DNA of 64,000 nucleotides from NCBI GenBank assembly GCA_902363555.1, contig CABJAM010000015.1, positions 1 through 64,000 of the forward strand, written 5' to 3'. Positions 43,396 through 52,253 of the stretch are shown here, piece by piece. The notes below the pieces were generated by a model. It had not been told where the DNA came from. It worked only from the letters and a program-made list of their open reading frames with translations, and made no database searches. A program made the position numbers and the translations under genes. Position 1 is the stretch's first letter; every line of letters starts with the position of its first letter. This DNA comes from Lachnospiraceae bacterium (GTDB taxonomy: Bacteria > Bacillota > Clostridia > Lachnospirales > Lachnospiraceae).

Positions 43396-44456
43396 TATCG
43401 TTCATCCTCCCAGTTCCAGGAATACCTGGTATATCGTCCATTTCCAATTTTTATGATTTTTCCTTGTTTTGTTAACTCTGTAAGCGTACGCTGGACCGTT
43501 GTCTGGCTTACACCAGGTACGTTTTCCATGATTTCCTTCTTTGTAATCGTTCCCAAATGTTTTCTTATTTCTTCAGCAACACGATTTGGTTTTGGTATCC
43601 TTTTTTCTTCAATCAATTTTGTTCTTTCAAAAAATTCTCTGTATGCAGCAACGATGACGCCTAAGATATAAATAACAAATGGGGAATAATCATTTTCCTC
43701 CTCGTACCATTTTTGTGAACTTTCCTGTAAAGTCTCATAATAAGAATCCTTTGTAGTCTCAATCAATTTTTCAATACTGATATATTTTCCAACAATATAT
43801 TCCGATTTATATAGTAATAATATTGTTAATAATCTGCTCATCCTTCCATTCCCATCACGAAACGGATGAATGCATAAAAAATCAAGAACGAACATTGGAA
43901 TGAGAAGCAATGGGTCTGCTTCTGTATGATTAACCGCATAATTATATGCCTCACAAAGTTTATCTATGGACTCCGGAGTCTCCCAGGACGGCACAGGACT
44001 AAAACGAACCACCCTGTTTCCATTGACATCTTTTTCTTCGATAATATTATCTGCACTTTTAAACAATCCACCAATTCCCGTATTTTCAAACTTATACAGA
44101 TCCCTGTGAAGCTGCAAAATAAAGGTACTCCGCACAGGAATATGCTCATTATTCTCATGGATTGTATTTAAAACATCTCTATATCCGGCAATCTCCCGTT
44201 CATTTCTGCTCCTGGGCATTGTTTTATCTAAAACAATTTTTTTCAATCGATCATCGGATGTATAAATGCCTTCTATTTTATTAGAACTCTCCGTGCTCTG
44301 TATTCTGGCAACCTCGACTAAATCAGCCAGTACATCTGCATGCCTGTTGGCAATCAGACGCTGTTCACCTTTATATTCATGAATACTTGTTAAATACCCA
44401 ACAACCTGAGGGGTAAGTAATTTTTTCCATTTTTCCGAATAATCATAGTTTCTCAC
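43395..44456 (-). CDS. Fic-domain protein with winged-helix C-terminus
   Basis: 353 aa. The Fic core has the full catalytic motif HPFRDGNGR (His197), so AMP or other nucleotide transfer is expected. The N-terminal helix carries the inhibitory motif SNKIEG (Ser58, Glu62), placing it in the class with built-in inhibition. The C-terminal about 60 residues form a winged helix (TKKEIMENV..SQTTVQRTLTEL). GTG start 44456 follows GGGGGG. It is first in the fic-hsdM-hsdS-hsdR order, so it may regulate or accompany the restriction system. Confidence 0.9.
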   Translation of the reverse strand: MRNYDYSEKWKKLLTPQVVGYLTSIHEYKGEQRLIANRHADVLADLVEVARIQSTESSNKIEGIYTSDDRLKKIVLDKTMPRSRNEREIAGYRDVLNTIHENNEHIPVRSTFILQLHRDLYKFENTGIGGLFKSADNIIEEKDVNGNRVVRFSPVPSWETPESIDKLCEAYNYAVNHTEADPLLLIPMFVLDFLCIHPFRDGNGRMSRLLTILLLYKSEYIVGKYISIEKLIETTKDSYYETLQESSQKWYEEENDYSPFVIYILGVIVAAYREFFERTKLIEEKRIPKPNRVAEEIRKHLGTITKKEIMENVPGVSQTTVQRTLTELTKQGKIIKIGNGRYTRYSWNWEDER

Positions 44457-44536
44457 TGATTTCCCCCCACTATTTTAATAAATTCATCTCTTATTTTTAC
44501 TTAAGTATACTATATCATTTAAGATCATCATAATCA

Positions 44537-44578
44537 ATCCCATCTTAGTCTTTTCTTGTGAAATGACTAAGATGGGAT
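44537..44578 (-). terminator. Hairpin after the unknown gene at 44613
   Basis: ATCCCATCTTAGTC (44537-44550) pairs perfectly with GACTAAGATGGGAT (44565-44578), with a 14-nt loop. It lies 35 nt beyond the stop at 44613. The T-run on the minus strand is poor. Confidence 0.6.
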
Positions 44579-44612
44579 GTTAAAATACAATATGAATACG
44601 ATATCTCCCACT

Positions 44613-46088
44613 CTATAATGAATTCTTCACCTTCTCAATATCCACATGTTTTCTTTGCTTAGCGCTGGCCAGAAGCTTTTTAAAACGCTCCTGGTCATTA
44701 TGCTTTTTAGCATCCAGAAGAAGGCATATGAACATATCCGTCAAATCCTCCTTACACTTTTCTAACCCCAACTGAGCAATCCGACATAAATCCTCCTGTT
44801 TATCATGTTTCTGATAATATTTCATTAATGAGATATAATCTTTGCTCATCTGCCCCAGATGTTCTTCCAGATAAGATACATATTTGTCTTCCCTGCCATA
44901 TTGATAATATAAATAAGCAGCTTCTTCCCTGTAATATGATGTGTCCATGATATCTGCCCGGGCCAGATGTTCTTCTTTATTGGTACACAGCTTTTCAGCC
45001 AGTTGCAGCATCACATCCCCACAGCCATAATGATCATAATATCTATTTTTTATAATATCCTCCAGAACCCTTTTTCTTACTTTCCAATCCTCTGTTTTCA
45101 ATTGTTCGGACCTTATAAGCGTTTCAGCTATATTCCGTATTCCCTCAATCTCCTGCTGATCGTCAATATGTTTTTCATAACTCAGCCATCGTATACCTTC
45201 AAGTACCTGCTCCCAACAGGCGGTAAGACTAAAATCCTCCTGCTGCATACTTTTTGATATTGTTTTCAGGCACTTTACACGGATATCCAACAGAATTTCT
45301 TTCTTCCTTTCAATATCTATCCATAATTTATATTTTTCACGGGAAAATACACCTTCCTCATACTTCGCCTTCATAAAGGCCTCCAAATCAGCAATTTTTG
45401 TATCCAGTATGACTGCCATATCCAAAAATATTTCCTGTGAAATGCCCTCCTCCACAAGGATTCTGGGCTTGACCTCCTGACATACCGGATGTTCAAGCAT
45501 TTCAATAAGCTTTTCTGCCCGCTCCCTGTTGCCCTGGCCTTCAATTAACTTATTCACCGCACGGATCCAGTCTTCTCCCACATCGCTTAATTTTCGGGAA
45601 AACATGTTTTCTTTATCTGCTTCTGACAATGAAAAGAAATCACACTCCGGACTATCTTCAGAATCTTCCGCCTCCTCAACAGAAAAACTAAGTTCACAAA
45701 TCCTGTCCATGATATCCGACACCAGCTGATATTCTTCAAGAAGCAGAAGATCATGACATCCCGCAAAAATTTGATTGATAAACAAAATTGCATCACAAGG
45801 ATCATTGTGCCAGGTCTTCCAGTCATCCATGTATCTGCCGTCATCATCAAATTCGTAATAATGTGTCTCATACTCCAAATAAATCTCACCGTTCTTTACC
45901 TGCTCACAGAAATCATCTATTTCCGACAACGTTGGCATATTGATGATTTTTTTCTCACCGGAAAGCAGCAGTAAAAAATCTTCCGGATGACTTTCCTCGG
46001 CCAGCTTTGCCTGAGATAAAATCCATGCGTCCTTCGCATCTTCAGACATATTTATCAGCAGCAATTTTACCTGTTCTAAAAATTCCAT
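44613..46088 (-). CDS. Unknown helical-repeat protein in the sugar-sensing operon
   Basis: 491 aa, not recognised. It is almost wholly helical, rich in Leu, Glu and Lys, soluble and without signal peptide. The C-terminal half has TPR-like pairs (for example EEAAYLYYQYGREDKYVSYL). The N-terminal 150 residues include an acidic stretch (EEAEDSEDSPE). The gene starts 3 nt after the stop of a galactose-type binding protein, with GAGGAT about 11 nt upstream, so it is the last gene of the sensor operon. I do not assign a function. Confidence 0.7.
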   Translation of the reverse strand: MEFLEQVKLLLINMSEDAKDAWILSQAKLAEESHPEDFLLLLSGEKKIINMPTLSEIDDFCEQVKNGEIYLEYETHYYEFDDDGRYMDDWKTWHNDPCDAILFINQIFAGCHDLLLLEEYQLVSDIMDRICELSFSVEEAEDSEDSPECDFFSLSEADKENMFSRKLSDVGEDWIRAVNKLIEGQGNRERAEKLIEMLEHPVCQEVKPRILVEEGISQEIFLDMAVILDTKIADLEAFMKAKYEEGVFSREKYKLWIDIERKKEILLDIRVKCLKTISKSMQQEDFSLTACWEQVLEGIRWLSYEKHIDDQQEIEGIRNIAETLIRSEQLKTEDWKVRKRVLEDIIKNRYYDHYGCGDVMLQLAEKLCTNKEEHLARADIMDTSYYREEAAYLYYQYGREDKYVSYLEEHLGQMSKDYISLMKYYQKHDKQEDLCRIAQLGLEKCKEDLTDMFICLLLDAKKHNDQERFKKLLASAKQRKHVDIEKVKNSL

Positions 46089-46091
46089 AAT

Positions 46092-47129
46092 TTATTTATC
46101 CTCATACAATTCCCCAACATTATCCTTATCCACCTTAAAATACGACAAATAAATATACCGTTCATTCTTAAATTCAATCTGATCCATCCCATACCCAGTT
46201 ACAAGTGCCACGGCCAGCTTCACCATCGCTCCCGCCTGCCCTTCCTTATCATTGTACACCGTTCCGGACAGCAGCGAATCAGCAACCGCCTCCAGGCCCA
46301 CATCGGTGCCGTCAATGCCAAAAAACACAGGCAGAGTAGCATCCGTATAGTTTAATTTCTTATAGGCGTCGATTGCACCCAGAGCCATATCGTCATTGTT
46401 GGCCAGAACGAGCTCGATCTGGTTCTGATACTGGCTGATCATCTGCTCCATACGGTTTTGAGCCTGCGCCCGGTTCCAGTTTGCAATCTGGTAGCCCAGT
46501 TTTTCAAGCTTAATGCCGTTATTTCTTAAAGCCTCCACAGCGGTTTCTGTGCGTATGATGGCGTCCTGATGGCCCGGTTCGCCCTCAAGGACCACATACT
46601 GGATCTTTCCGTCCTTATTTCGGTCGATCTGGCTGTTTTGTTTGATCAGATCCGCCGCCAGCTCCCCCTGCATCACCCCGGACTGCCTGGCGTCCGCACC
46701 CACATAATAGAGCTTATCCCACTGCATCATATCCTCCGCAACCGGTTCCCGGTTAAAAAATATAATGGGCACATCATGTTCTCTTGCAAGGTCGATGATA
46801 TCCGACGGGTCCGACCGGTCGACCATATTGACACAGAGCACATTACAGCCGGCGTCGATCAGCTCCTTCACCTGATCATTCTGCGTTTTCTGCGAACCGC
46901 CAGCGTCCCGGATCATCACCGCGGTTTCAAGATCACCGCTCTCGCAAGCATTCAACTGCTCTTTAAAGCTGGCAAGCAGCTCGCCTAAAAATGTATCACT
47001 TTGATCGTAATAGGTCACGCCCACATGAACCTTATTTGTCAAGACCTTCTGCGTCCTGCCGCAGGCGCATAAAAGCTGCAAACTCAGACAGAGCACAAGG
47101 CCCGCCGCTAAAATTTTTTTTACCCTCAT
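46092..47129 (-). CDS. Galactose/glucose-binding protein-like lipoprotein (normal topology)
   Basis: 345 aa. Lipobox LCAC (Cys about 23). The MglB fold is in the usual order: KVHVGVTYYDQSDTF, VLCVNMVD, IIFFNREP, the EF-hand-like calcium loop DRNKDGKIQYV, GHQDAIIRT, LANNDDMA, FFGIDGTD. Conserved sugar-binding residues can be seen at each. It is encoded in the two-component operon rather than with the transporter, suggesting a sensing role that feeds the LytS-type kinase. It is the unpermuted counterpart of the protein at 55660-57000. Confidence 0.9.
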   Translation of the reverse strand: MRVKKILAAGLVLCLSLQLLCACGRTQKVLTNKVHVGVTYYDQSDTFLGELLASFKEQLNACESGDLETAVMIRDAGGSQKTQNDQVKELIDAGCNVLCVNMVDRSDPSDIIDLAREHDVPIIFFNREPVAEDMMQWDKLYYVGADARQSGVMQGELAADLIKQNSQIDRNKDGKIQYVVLEGEPGHQDAIIRTETAVEALRNNGIKLEKLGYQIANWNRAQAQNRMEQMISQYQNQIELVLANNDDMALGAIDAYKKLNYTDATLPVFFGIDGTDVGLEAVADSLLSGTVYNDKEGQAGAMVKLAVALVTGYGMDQIEFKNERYIYLSYFKVDKDNVGELYEDK

Positions 47130-47216
47130 AATCTATCTCTGCCTTTCTTCCTCCCGGCAACTGCCCTTTTTGGTCCGGTCCGTGCAGTCACATACCGTCC
47201 TGCCAAAACAACGCCC

Positions 47217-48191
47217 CTACCGGCTCATAGTAAAAAGAATATCCTGATTTTCTTTTGAAAATAATGTCTCTCTGCGGATGACCATATGGGAAACCGTTTT
47301 ACTCTGAGCTTTATTGAAATAATTTCCAAGGCTTTTGGAAATCTCTGTCATGCTCTGATAGCCCACGTTAAACTCATCCGGAACCACGAGACATCGGGCA
47401 AAGCCTGTATCCAGGTAATAGACCGCCTCCGTGGAATTTCCTATACCATAGATGATCGCTCCGTGAAGATTTTTGGCGGCCGAGCATTCTCCGGCCGCTG
47501 TAAAGCTGTCATCATCCAGCGCGATCACAAGATCTGCCTTTGGCATGCCTTCCAGCAAAATTTCACCATTTTCATTCGACGAACCATATACGGCCCAAAG
47601 GATACTGGCCCCGGTATCGTTGATCATATCTGTAAAACCCTGTTCCCGGTTCATGGCAGCTTCCGAAAATTCTGTTTGTGAGACGATTCCAAGCGTCTTG
47701 CCATCCAGATTTCCGTTATAGTCCTTCAGTAATTCTTCGGCCAATGTCTTTCCCATGGCATAATTATCCGGAAGTGTGGTGGGAATCACCGCTTCCCCTG
47801 TGTCCTGTGACGCCGCACATTCCACAAGCATCATCGGGATTTTATTTTTATACTTCTTTAACATGGCTTGTGTGTCATCCCCCGGAACCGGCTGTACAAT
47901 GATCGCATCGGCACCGTTGGCAATTTCGTTCTCAATTAAACGCTGTTGATCCTCCACCGTCAGTACAGCCCCTGTATTGACGATGAACACGTTAAGCCCA
48001 CAGTCCTGCGCCGCCATTTTCAAACCATAGGAAAATGCGGACCATTGATTATCATCCGAATTTTGAACGATCACAGAGACCTTATCCAGACGCTTTTCAT
48101 TTTTTTCCAAAAACATAAGCAGCGCCGTTATCAAAACCATCACAGCCAGAACTGCTTCGATCAGAATAAACACCTTTTTGTCATTCTTCAT
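47217..48191 (-). CDS. Membrane-anchored RbsB-like sugar-binding protein
   Basis: 324 aa. An uncleaved N-terminal helix (VFILIEAVLAVMVLITALLM) anchors a periplasmic-binding-protein type I fold (SVIVQNSDDNQWSAFSYGLK onwards; GADAIIVQPVPGDD; LVIALDDDSF). There is no lipobox. The start at 48191 is spaced 7 nt from GGGAG and overlaps the kinase stop. Membrane-tethered binding proteins beside LytS/YesN pairs act as sugar sensors in clostridia (XylFII type); the same role is likely here. Confidence 0.85.
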   Translation of the reverse strand: MKNDKKVFILIEAVLAVMVLITALLMFLEKNEKRLDKVSVIVQNSDDNQWSAFSYGLKMAAQDCGLNVFIVNTGAVLTVEDQQRLIENEIANGADAIIVQPVPGDDTQAMLKKYKNKIPMMLVECAASQDTGEAVIPTTLPDNYAMGKTLAEELLKDYNGNLDGKTLGIVSQTEFSEAAMNREQGFTDMINDTGASILWAVYGSSNENGEILLEGMPKADLVIALDDDSFTAAGECSAAKNLHGAIIYGIGNSTEAVYYLDTGFARCLVVPDEFNVGYQSMTEISKSLGNYFNKAQSKTVSHMVIRRETLFSKENQDILFTMSR

Positions 48192-50037
48192 CGCCATTCT
48201 CCCTGCCCTCTATTTCTTCACTGCCATAAGTCCAGCCTTCTTCCAGAATCTTTTTATTTTTCTCTGTGTATGGAATTGCCGGAATACGGATAGAAACCGT
48301 TGTCCACTCATCAGGTTCACTTTCAATGATCAGGCCATATTCCTTTCCAAATAAAATCTGAATACGGTTGTTCACATTCACAAGGCCAACGCCCGACCCA
48401 TGCTTATGTATCCGGTCACTGTCTGTCAGAACAAGACTTACTTCCTCCTCGGACATTCCGATACCGTTATCGGTCACCGCCATAATAAGATCCCCGTCCT
48501 CAAGCCTTCCGGTCACCCGGATCTCGCCGCCCTCATCCATGCCCCTGACCCCATAGCTTATGGCATTTTCAAGGATTGGCTGCAATATTAATTTAACGGT
48601 GCAGTACGAATGCAATGCCGGGTCCACATCAAATGTGACTGAAAATTGATTTTTATAACGCACATTCTGTATATTCATATAGCTTTGAGCATGCTGTAAT
48701 TCGTCTTTCACCGGGATGATGGTGCTCCCCCTGGACAAACTGATTCTCAAAAGCTTCGCCAACTGCGAAATCATAAACACAGCCTCGTCGTTGCGTTCGC
48801 CCTCGACCATCCACGTGATGGACTCTAATGTATTGTACAGGAAATGGGGATTGATCTGGCTTTGCAGCGCGTCAAGCTCGCTTTTTCTGCGCTCATTCTG
48901 TTCCTGAACGATCCTCTTCATAAGCGCTTCAATCTGTTCATATGAGCGTTGGATCGAATAACCCAGATGGCGGATCTCCAGTGAACCTCCGATATAAATT
49001 TCCGGCTTTTCTCCGGCTTCATAGCCTTTAACAGACTTATTCAGCTTCATAATCGGGCTGGATATCCGGACAGATACAACACGGTTAATAATGACCAGCA
49101 TCATAACCATTAAAAGCATGAGCAGGACGATAAAATACCGTATATTGATCGTGCCATGGGTAAACGCCGAATAAGGTATGACGCCGACCAGCTTCCATCC
49201 CGTATAGCTGATCGTATCCACAACGACCTTGCGGTGTTCCCCCTCAAACCTTTCATCATAAATGCCGTCCTTGTATCCTGCTGCAACGACGCTGTTTTCG
49301 TTGCATATGCCGTTGCTGATCTGAATCTGCTTCGGATGATAAATAATCTGTCCATTGCTGTCACAAAGATAATAATATTGGCCGTTATTTAATGTGTTGA
49401 TCTGCTTCATCATACGTGAAATACTGGAATAATCCATATCCACAAGTAAAACCCCAAGCTGGGAAACGCCGTTATCCGTAAGCTCAACGACCCGGCTCAG
49501 TGAAATGACCCAGTAATAACGCAGCGTACCGTCATCAAACAGATTTTGGATATGAGGTGTGGAAAAATGCACATTTTCCATTTTATTCATCGCCTGTTGA
49601 AACCAGTCCTGCCGGGTCACATTGGGATCCTCCTTCTGGACCGCCACAGGCTCGGCCGCCTTAAGGCTTCCGTAGTTATTATAAACGGCAATATTTCTCA
49701 GATTGTCCCGGTTGGCCTCATACAAAAGATTCATCTTAACCTGAATATTTTGATCCTGATTTGAAAAATCGTTTTCCTTTATCACATTATAATAGGCGGC
49801 ATCCGATATCTGCCGCATGCTGACCAGATAATCCTCCAGATTTTCACCCGTCTGCTCCATCAGCTTTTGAGTACTCTGCACAGTTTCCTGTCGGGCCATG
49901 TCGGAAAACCGGACATACAGTGCGATTCCAAGCACAAGCATGAGGGCTATGGATATCATGGAAAATGCAATCATAATGGTCGACTGAATCTCTCTCGGTT
50001 TTAATTTATTTAAATATCCGGAATACTTATTTTTCAC
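48181..50037 (-). CDS. LytS/YesM-family sensor histidine kinase
   Basis: 618 aa. Two membrane helices (about 20-42 and 300-320) flank a dCache-like extracytoplasmic domain; then HAMP, the His_kinase motif QINPHFLYNTLES with the phospho-acceptor, and an HATPase domain (VTDNGIGMS, GSGVGLVNVNNR). The stop of the regulator and the start of this gene overlap by 4 nt. It probably receives sugar signals from the two binding proteins that follow. Confidence 0.93.
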   Translation of the reverse strand: MKNKYSGYLNKLKPREIQSTIMIAFSMISIALMLVLGIALYVRFSDMARQETVQSTQKLMEQTGENLEDYLVSMRQISDAAYYNVIKENDFSNQDQNIQVKMNLLYEANRDNLRNIAVYNNYGSLKAAEPVAVQKEDPNVTRQDWFQQAMNKMENVHFSTPHIQNLFDDGTLRYYWVISLSRVVELTDNGVSQLGVLLVDMDYSSISRMMKQINTLNNGQYYYLCDSNGQIIYHPKQIQISNGICNENSVVAAGYKDGIYDERFEGEHRKVVVDTISYTGWKLVGVIPYSAFTHGTINIRYFIVLLMLLMVMMLVIINRVVSVRISSPIMKLNKSVKGYEAGEKPEIYIGGSLEIRHLGYSIQRSYEQIEALMKRIVQEQNERRKSELDALQSQINPHFLYNTLESITWMVEGERNDEAVFMISQLAKLLRISLSRGSTIIPVKDELQHAQSYMNIQNVRYKNQFSVTFDVDPALHSYCTVKLILQPILENAISYGVRGMDEGGEIRVTGRLEDGDLIMAVTDNGIGMSEEEVSLVLTDSDRIHKHGSGVGLVNVNNRIQILFGKEYGLIIESEPDEWTTVSIRIPAIPYTEKNKKILEEGWTYGSEEIEGRENGDEE

Positions 50038-51638
50038 TTCTTTGTATGCTCCACTCTATATTTTGAAGGGGACACTCCAAATTGTCTTTTAAACACATAG
50101 CTAAAGTAATTGGGGTCCGTATAGCCCACATTCTTTGCAATAATATAGTTTTTCTCGTCGGTTTCGATCAACTGGCGCGCAGCCTGCTCCATACGGTAAT
50201 CCGTCAGGTAGCCGATAAATGAATTTCCCGTCTCCTTTTTAAATATCGTGGAGAAGTAAGAATTGGATACCCCCAAAACCTTACAAACATCGTCCAGTGA
50301 AAGGTCTTCATTGGAATAGTTATTATAAACATACTCCTTCGCCTTAAAGATGAAAGATTTCGCAGACCGGTTGCGGGCGCTGATCAATCGTTCGCGGAAA
50401 ATAAGACTCAGATGAATAAGCCATTTTCTCAGAACATCCATCTCATAATCAATGAGCGTGCTATAAAGCTTTCGCATATCGCCCATATAATCTTCCACAT
50501 CCAGATCGTTATTGGTGGCAAACCTGTATAATTCACTGATCAGCTCCATCACCGCGATATGATACTGATGCAATGATTTTGCCGAATCAGATATATAGTC
50601 CAGATACTTATTGGCGGCCGACTCAATATCCTCTGTGGACCCAAGGCAGATCATTTTAAAGAGATTTGAAAGCTCAGCATTATTCATTAAACTGGATTTA
50701 TCAATCTCCCTTTGTGCAATTTCCTTAATATTGATCGCCCTGGATGAGCCATAGATCACCCGGTATGAAACGGCCTCCTTTGCACTGTCGTAAGACAGAG
50801 GTAATTCGAGAATACTTTTACACACCTGGCCAATACCCACGGTAACAGCAACGCCAATGATCCGGTCCGCATACCGGCAGAATCTGTCACAATCATCCGT
50901 CAGCTCTGAAACCTCGCTCTCATCTTTAAGCTGAACGATCAAAACTGTATTTCCCTGATTTGAAAAACATTTTACCTGCCAGCTTTTTCCAAGATGCTCC
51001 TTGACCTGCTTCTGAACAGACATGGATAAAAGCAGCGGATTCATACTTTCTGGAATCCGGCTGGAGGATGTGTAGACCACAAGACAGCAGAAAAATGGCC
51101 CGTCAAAGGATATCTGATAATCCGAAAGGTACTTGGGGATCTCGTCCTCCTGTATCCGTCCTTCGATCAGAGTGGAATAAAAATCTGCCTGAAGGAGCGG
51201 CAGGGAATCCATGTAGTATTTCTGCAAAATCTCTACATTTCGTTTTTCATTGATCTCCTGATCCAGTTTCACCCGCACGTGTGAAAGTACATTAGAAAGC
51301 TCCACGGAATTGACCGGCTTGAGTATATATTCCTCCACTTCCAGGTGCACGGCTTCCTTCGCGTATTCAAACTCGTCAAAGCCGGTAAAGAGCAGGATTT
51401 TTGTGGCTGGATACTCCGCCTTTATATGCTTGCACAGCTCCATACCATCCATGTACGGCATCCGGATATCCGTCATAACGACGTCCGGCTGAAATTCCTC
51501 GATCATCTCAAGAGCCTTCACGCCATTATTGGCATATCCGATCACCGAAAAACCTAATTTTTCCCAATCTATTTTTTTAATGATGACCTGGATAACCTCT
51601 TCCTCATCATCCACTAAAAGCACTGTATATGTATCCAT
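50034..51638 (-). CDS. YesN-family response regulator with AraC DNA-binding domain
   Basis: 534 aa. The receiver domain (1-120; LLVDDEEEV, phospho-Asp in VVMTDIRMPYMDG, VEEYILKPVN), a long middle region and a C-terminal AraC double helix-turn-helix (about 430-530; LSLDDVCKVLGVSNSYFSTI). It forms a pair with the LytS-type kinase that follows and probably controls the mgl-type operon directly upstream (52254-57000). Confidence 0.93.
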   Translation of the reverse strand: MDTYTVLLVDDEEEVIQVIIKKIDWEKLGFSVIGYANNGVKALEMIEEFQPDVVMTDIRMPYMDGMELCKHIKAEYPATKILLFTGFDEFEYAKEAVHLEVEEYILKPVNSVELSNVLSHVRVKLDQEINEKRNVEILQKYYMDSLPLLQADFYSTLIEGRIQEDEIPKYLSDYQISFDGPFFCCLVVYTSSSRIPESMNPLLLSMSVQKQVKEHLGKSWQVKCFSNQGNTVLIVQLKDESEVSELTDDCDRFCRYADRIIGVAVTVGIGQVCKSILELPLSYDSAKEAVSYRVIYGSSRAINIKEIAQREIDKSSLMNNAELSNLFKMICLGSTEDIESAANKYLDYISDSAKSLHQYHIAVMELISELYRFATNNDLDVEDYMGDMRKLYSTLIDYEMDVLRKWLIHLSLIFRERLISARNRSAKSFIFKAKEYVYNNYSNEDLSLDDVCKVLGVSNSYFSTIFKKETGNSFIGYLTDYRMEQAARQLIETDEKNYIIAKNVGYTDPNYFSYVFKRQFGVSPSKYRVEHTKK

Positions 51639-51785
51639 ATATCTTCTCCATTTCCCGGTAAAGTTTAGCCCCGTATACCCTCCCCGGCTTTAACTGTAAT
51701 TATATCAGAGTTACAAATATCTGTAAATAATAGCACTTCTTAAGTAACCGATCAGTTCCTTTGAGCATAACTACTCACGGAAGTC

Positions 51786-52159
51786 TGAGACAAACCCGCC
51801 ACCCCTGAGGTACCTCCCCGAGCTGTGACACTGTCCGTCTGCGTTCTCCCGCCCCCGCTGTGCATAGCGCCTATCGGGAAGCATACGGAGGGAAACTACG
51901 AAGACTTAGGCTGGGGAGCCCCCTTTTTCGGGGCATATTTGGGATTTCCGAACCCAAATATGAGGGCCAAGCGAAGGAAGGTCATAAGGAGCTTACTGAG
52001 CATTGGACCGGACCCCGAAAAAGGGGGCTCCCCAGTCTTAGTCTGAGTTGTTTTCCGGAGTCGCTTCCCGGCAGGCGCTATGCACAGTGGGGGCGGGAGA
52101 ACGCAGACGGTCAGTGACGCAGCTCGGGGAGGTGCCTCAGGGGTGGCGGGCTTGTCTCA
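51786..52159. repeat. 374-bp fold-back element with GC-rich arms of about 148 nt
   Basis: The left arm from TGAGACAAACCCGCCACCCC and the right arm ending GGGTGGCGGGCTTGTCTCA are inverted copies with long identical blocks (GTCTGCGTTCTCCCGCCCCC, TGTGCATAGCGCCT, and CTGGGGAGCCCCC followed by TTTTTCGGGG). The central about 78 nt forms its own stem, CATATTTGGG/CCCAAATATG (51935-51963). The arms are much richer in G+C than flanking DNA. No transposase is present. Confidence 0.88.
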
Positions 52160-52209
52160 AAGTTTCGCGAACAACAACCGCAAAACGGTTTCCTTCTTTA
52201 CGATAGACG

Positions 52210-52239
52210 AAAAGAGCCAGATGTGACTCCGGCTCTTTT
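52210..52239 (-). terminator. Terminator of the mgl-type operon
   Basis: AAAAGAGCC (52210-52218) pairs with GGCTCTTTT (52231-52239), with a T-run on the minus strand; 15 nt beyond the MglC stop. Confidence 0.85.
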
Positions 52240-52253
52240 AACATATTCATTTA

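Larger units (their letters stand above)
51639..52253. other. Intergenic region dominated by a giant fold-back repeat
   Basis: 615 bp between MglC and the response-regulator gene. It contains the 374-bp inverted repeat (listed separately), the transporter-operon terminator at 52210-52239, and presumably the promoter of the sensor operon in the A/T-rich bases 51690-51760. Open frames inside the repeat have no ribosome sites and mirror each other, so I do not call them. Confidence 0.7.

Noticed and set aside
51825..52117. Open frames within the giant inverted repeat
   Set aside because: They are by-products of GC-rich mirrored arms, without ribosome sites or domain features.
51786..52159. Relationship between the two long fold-back elements
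   Set aside because: The arms at 9688-9854 and 51786-52159 share no obvious sequence, so I treat them as separate elements.
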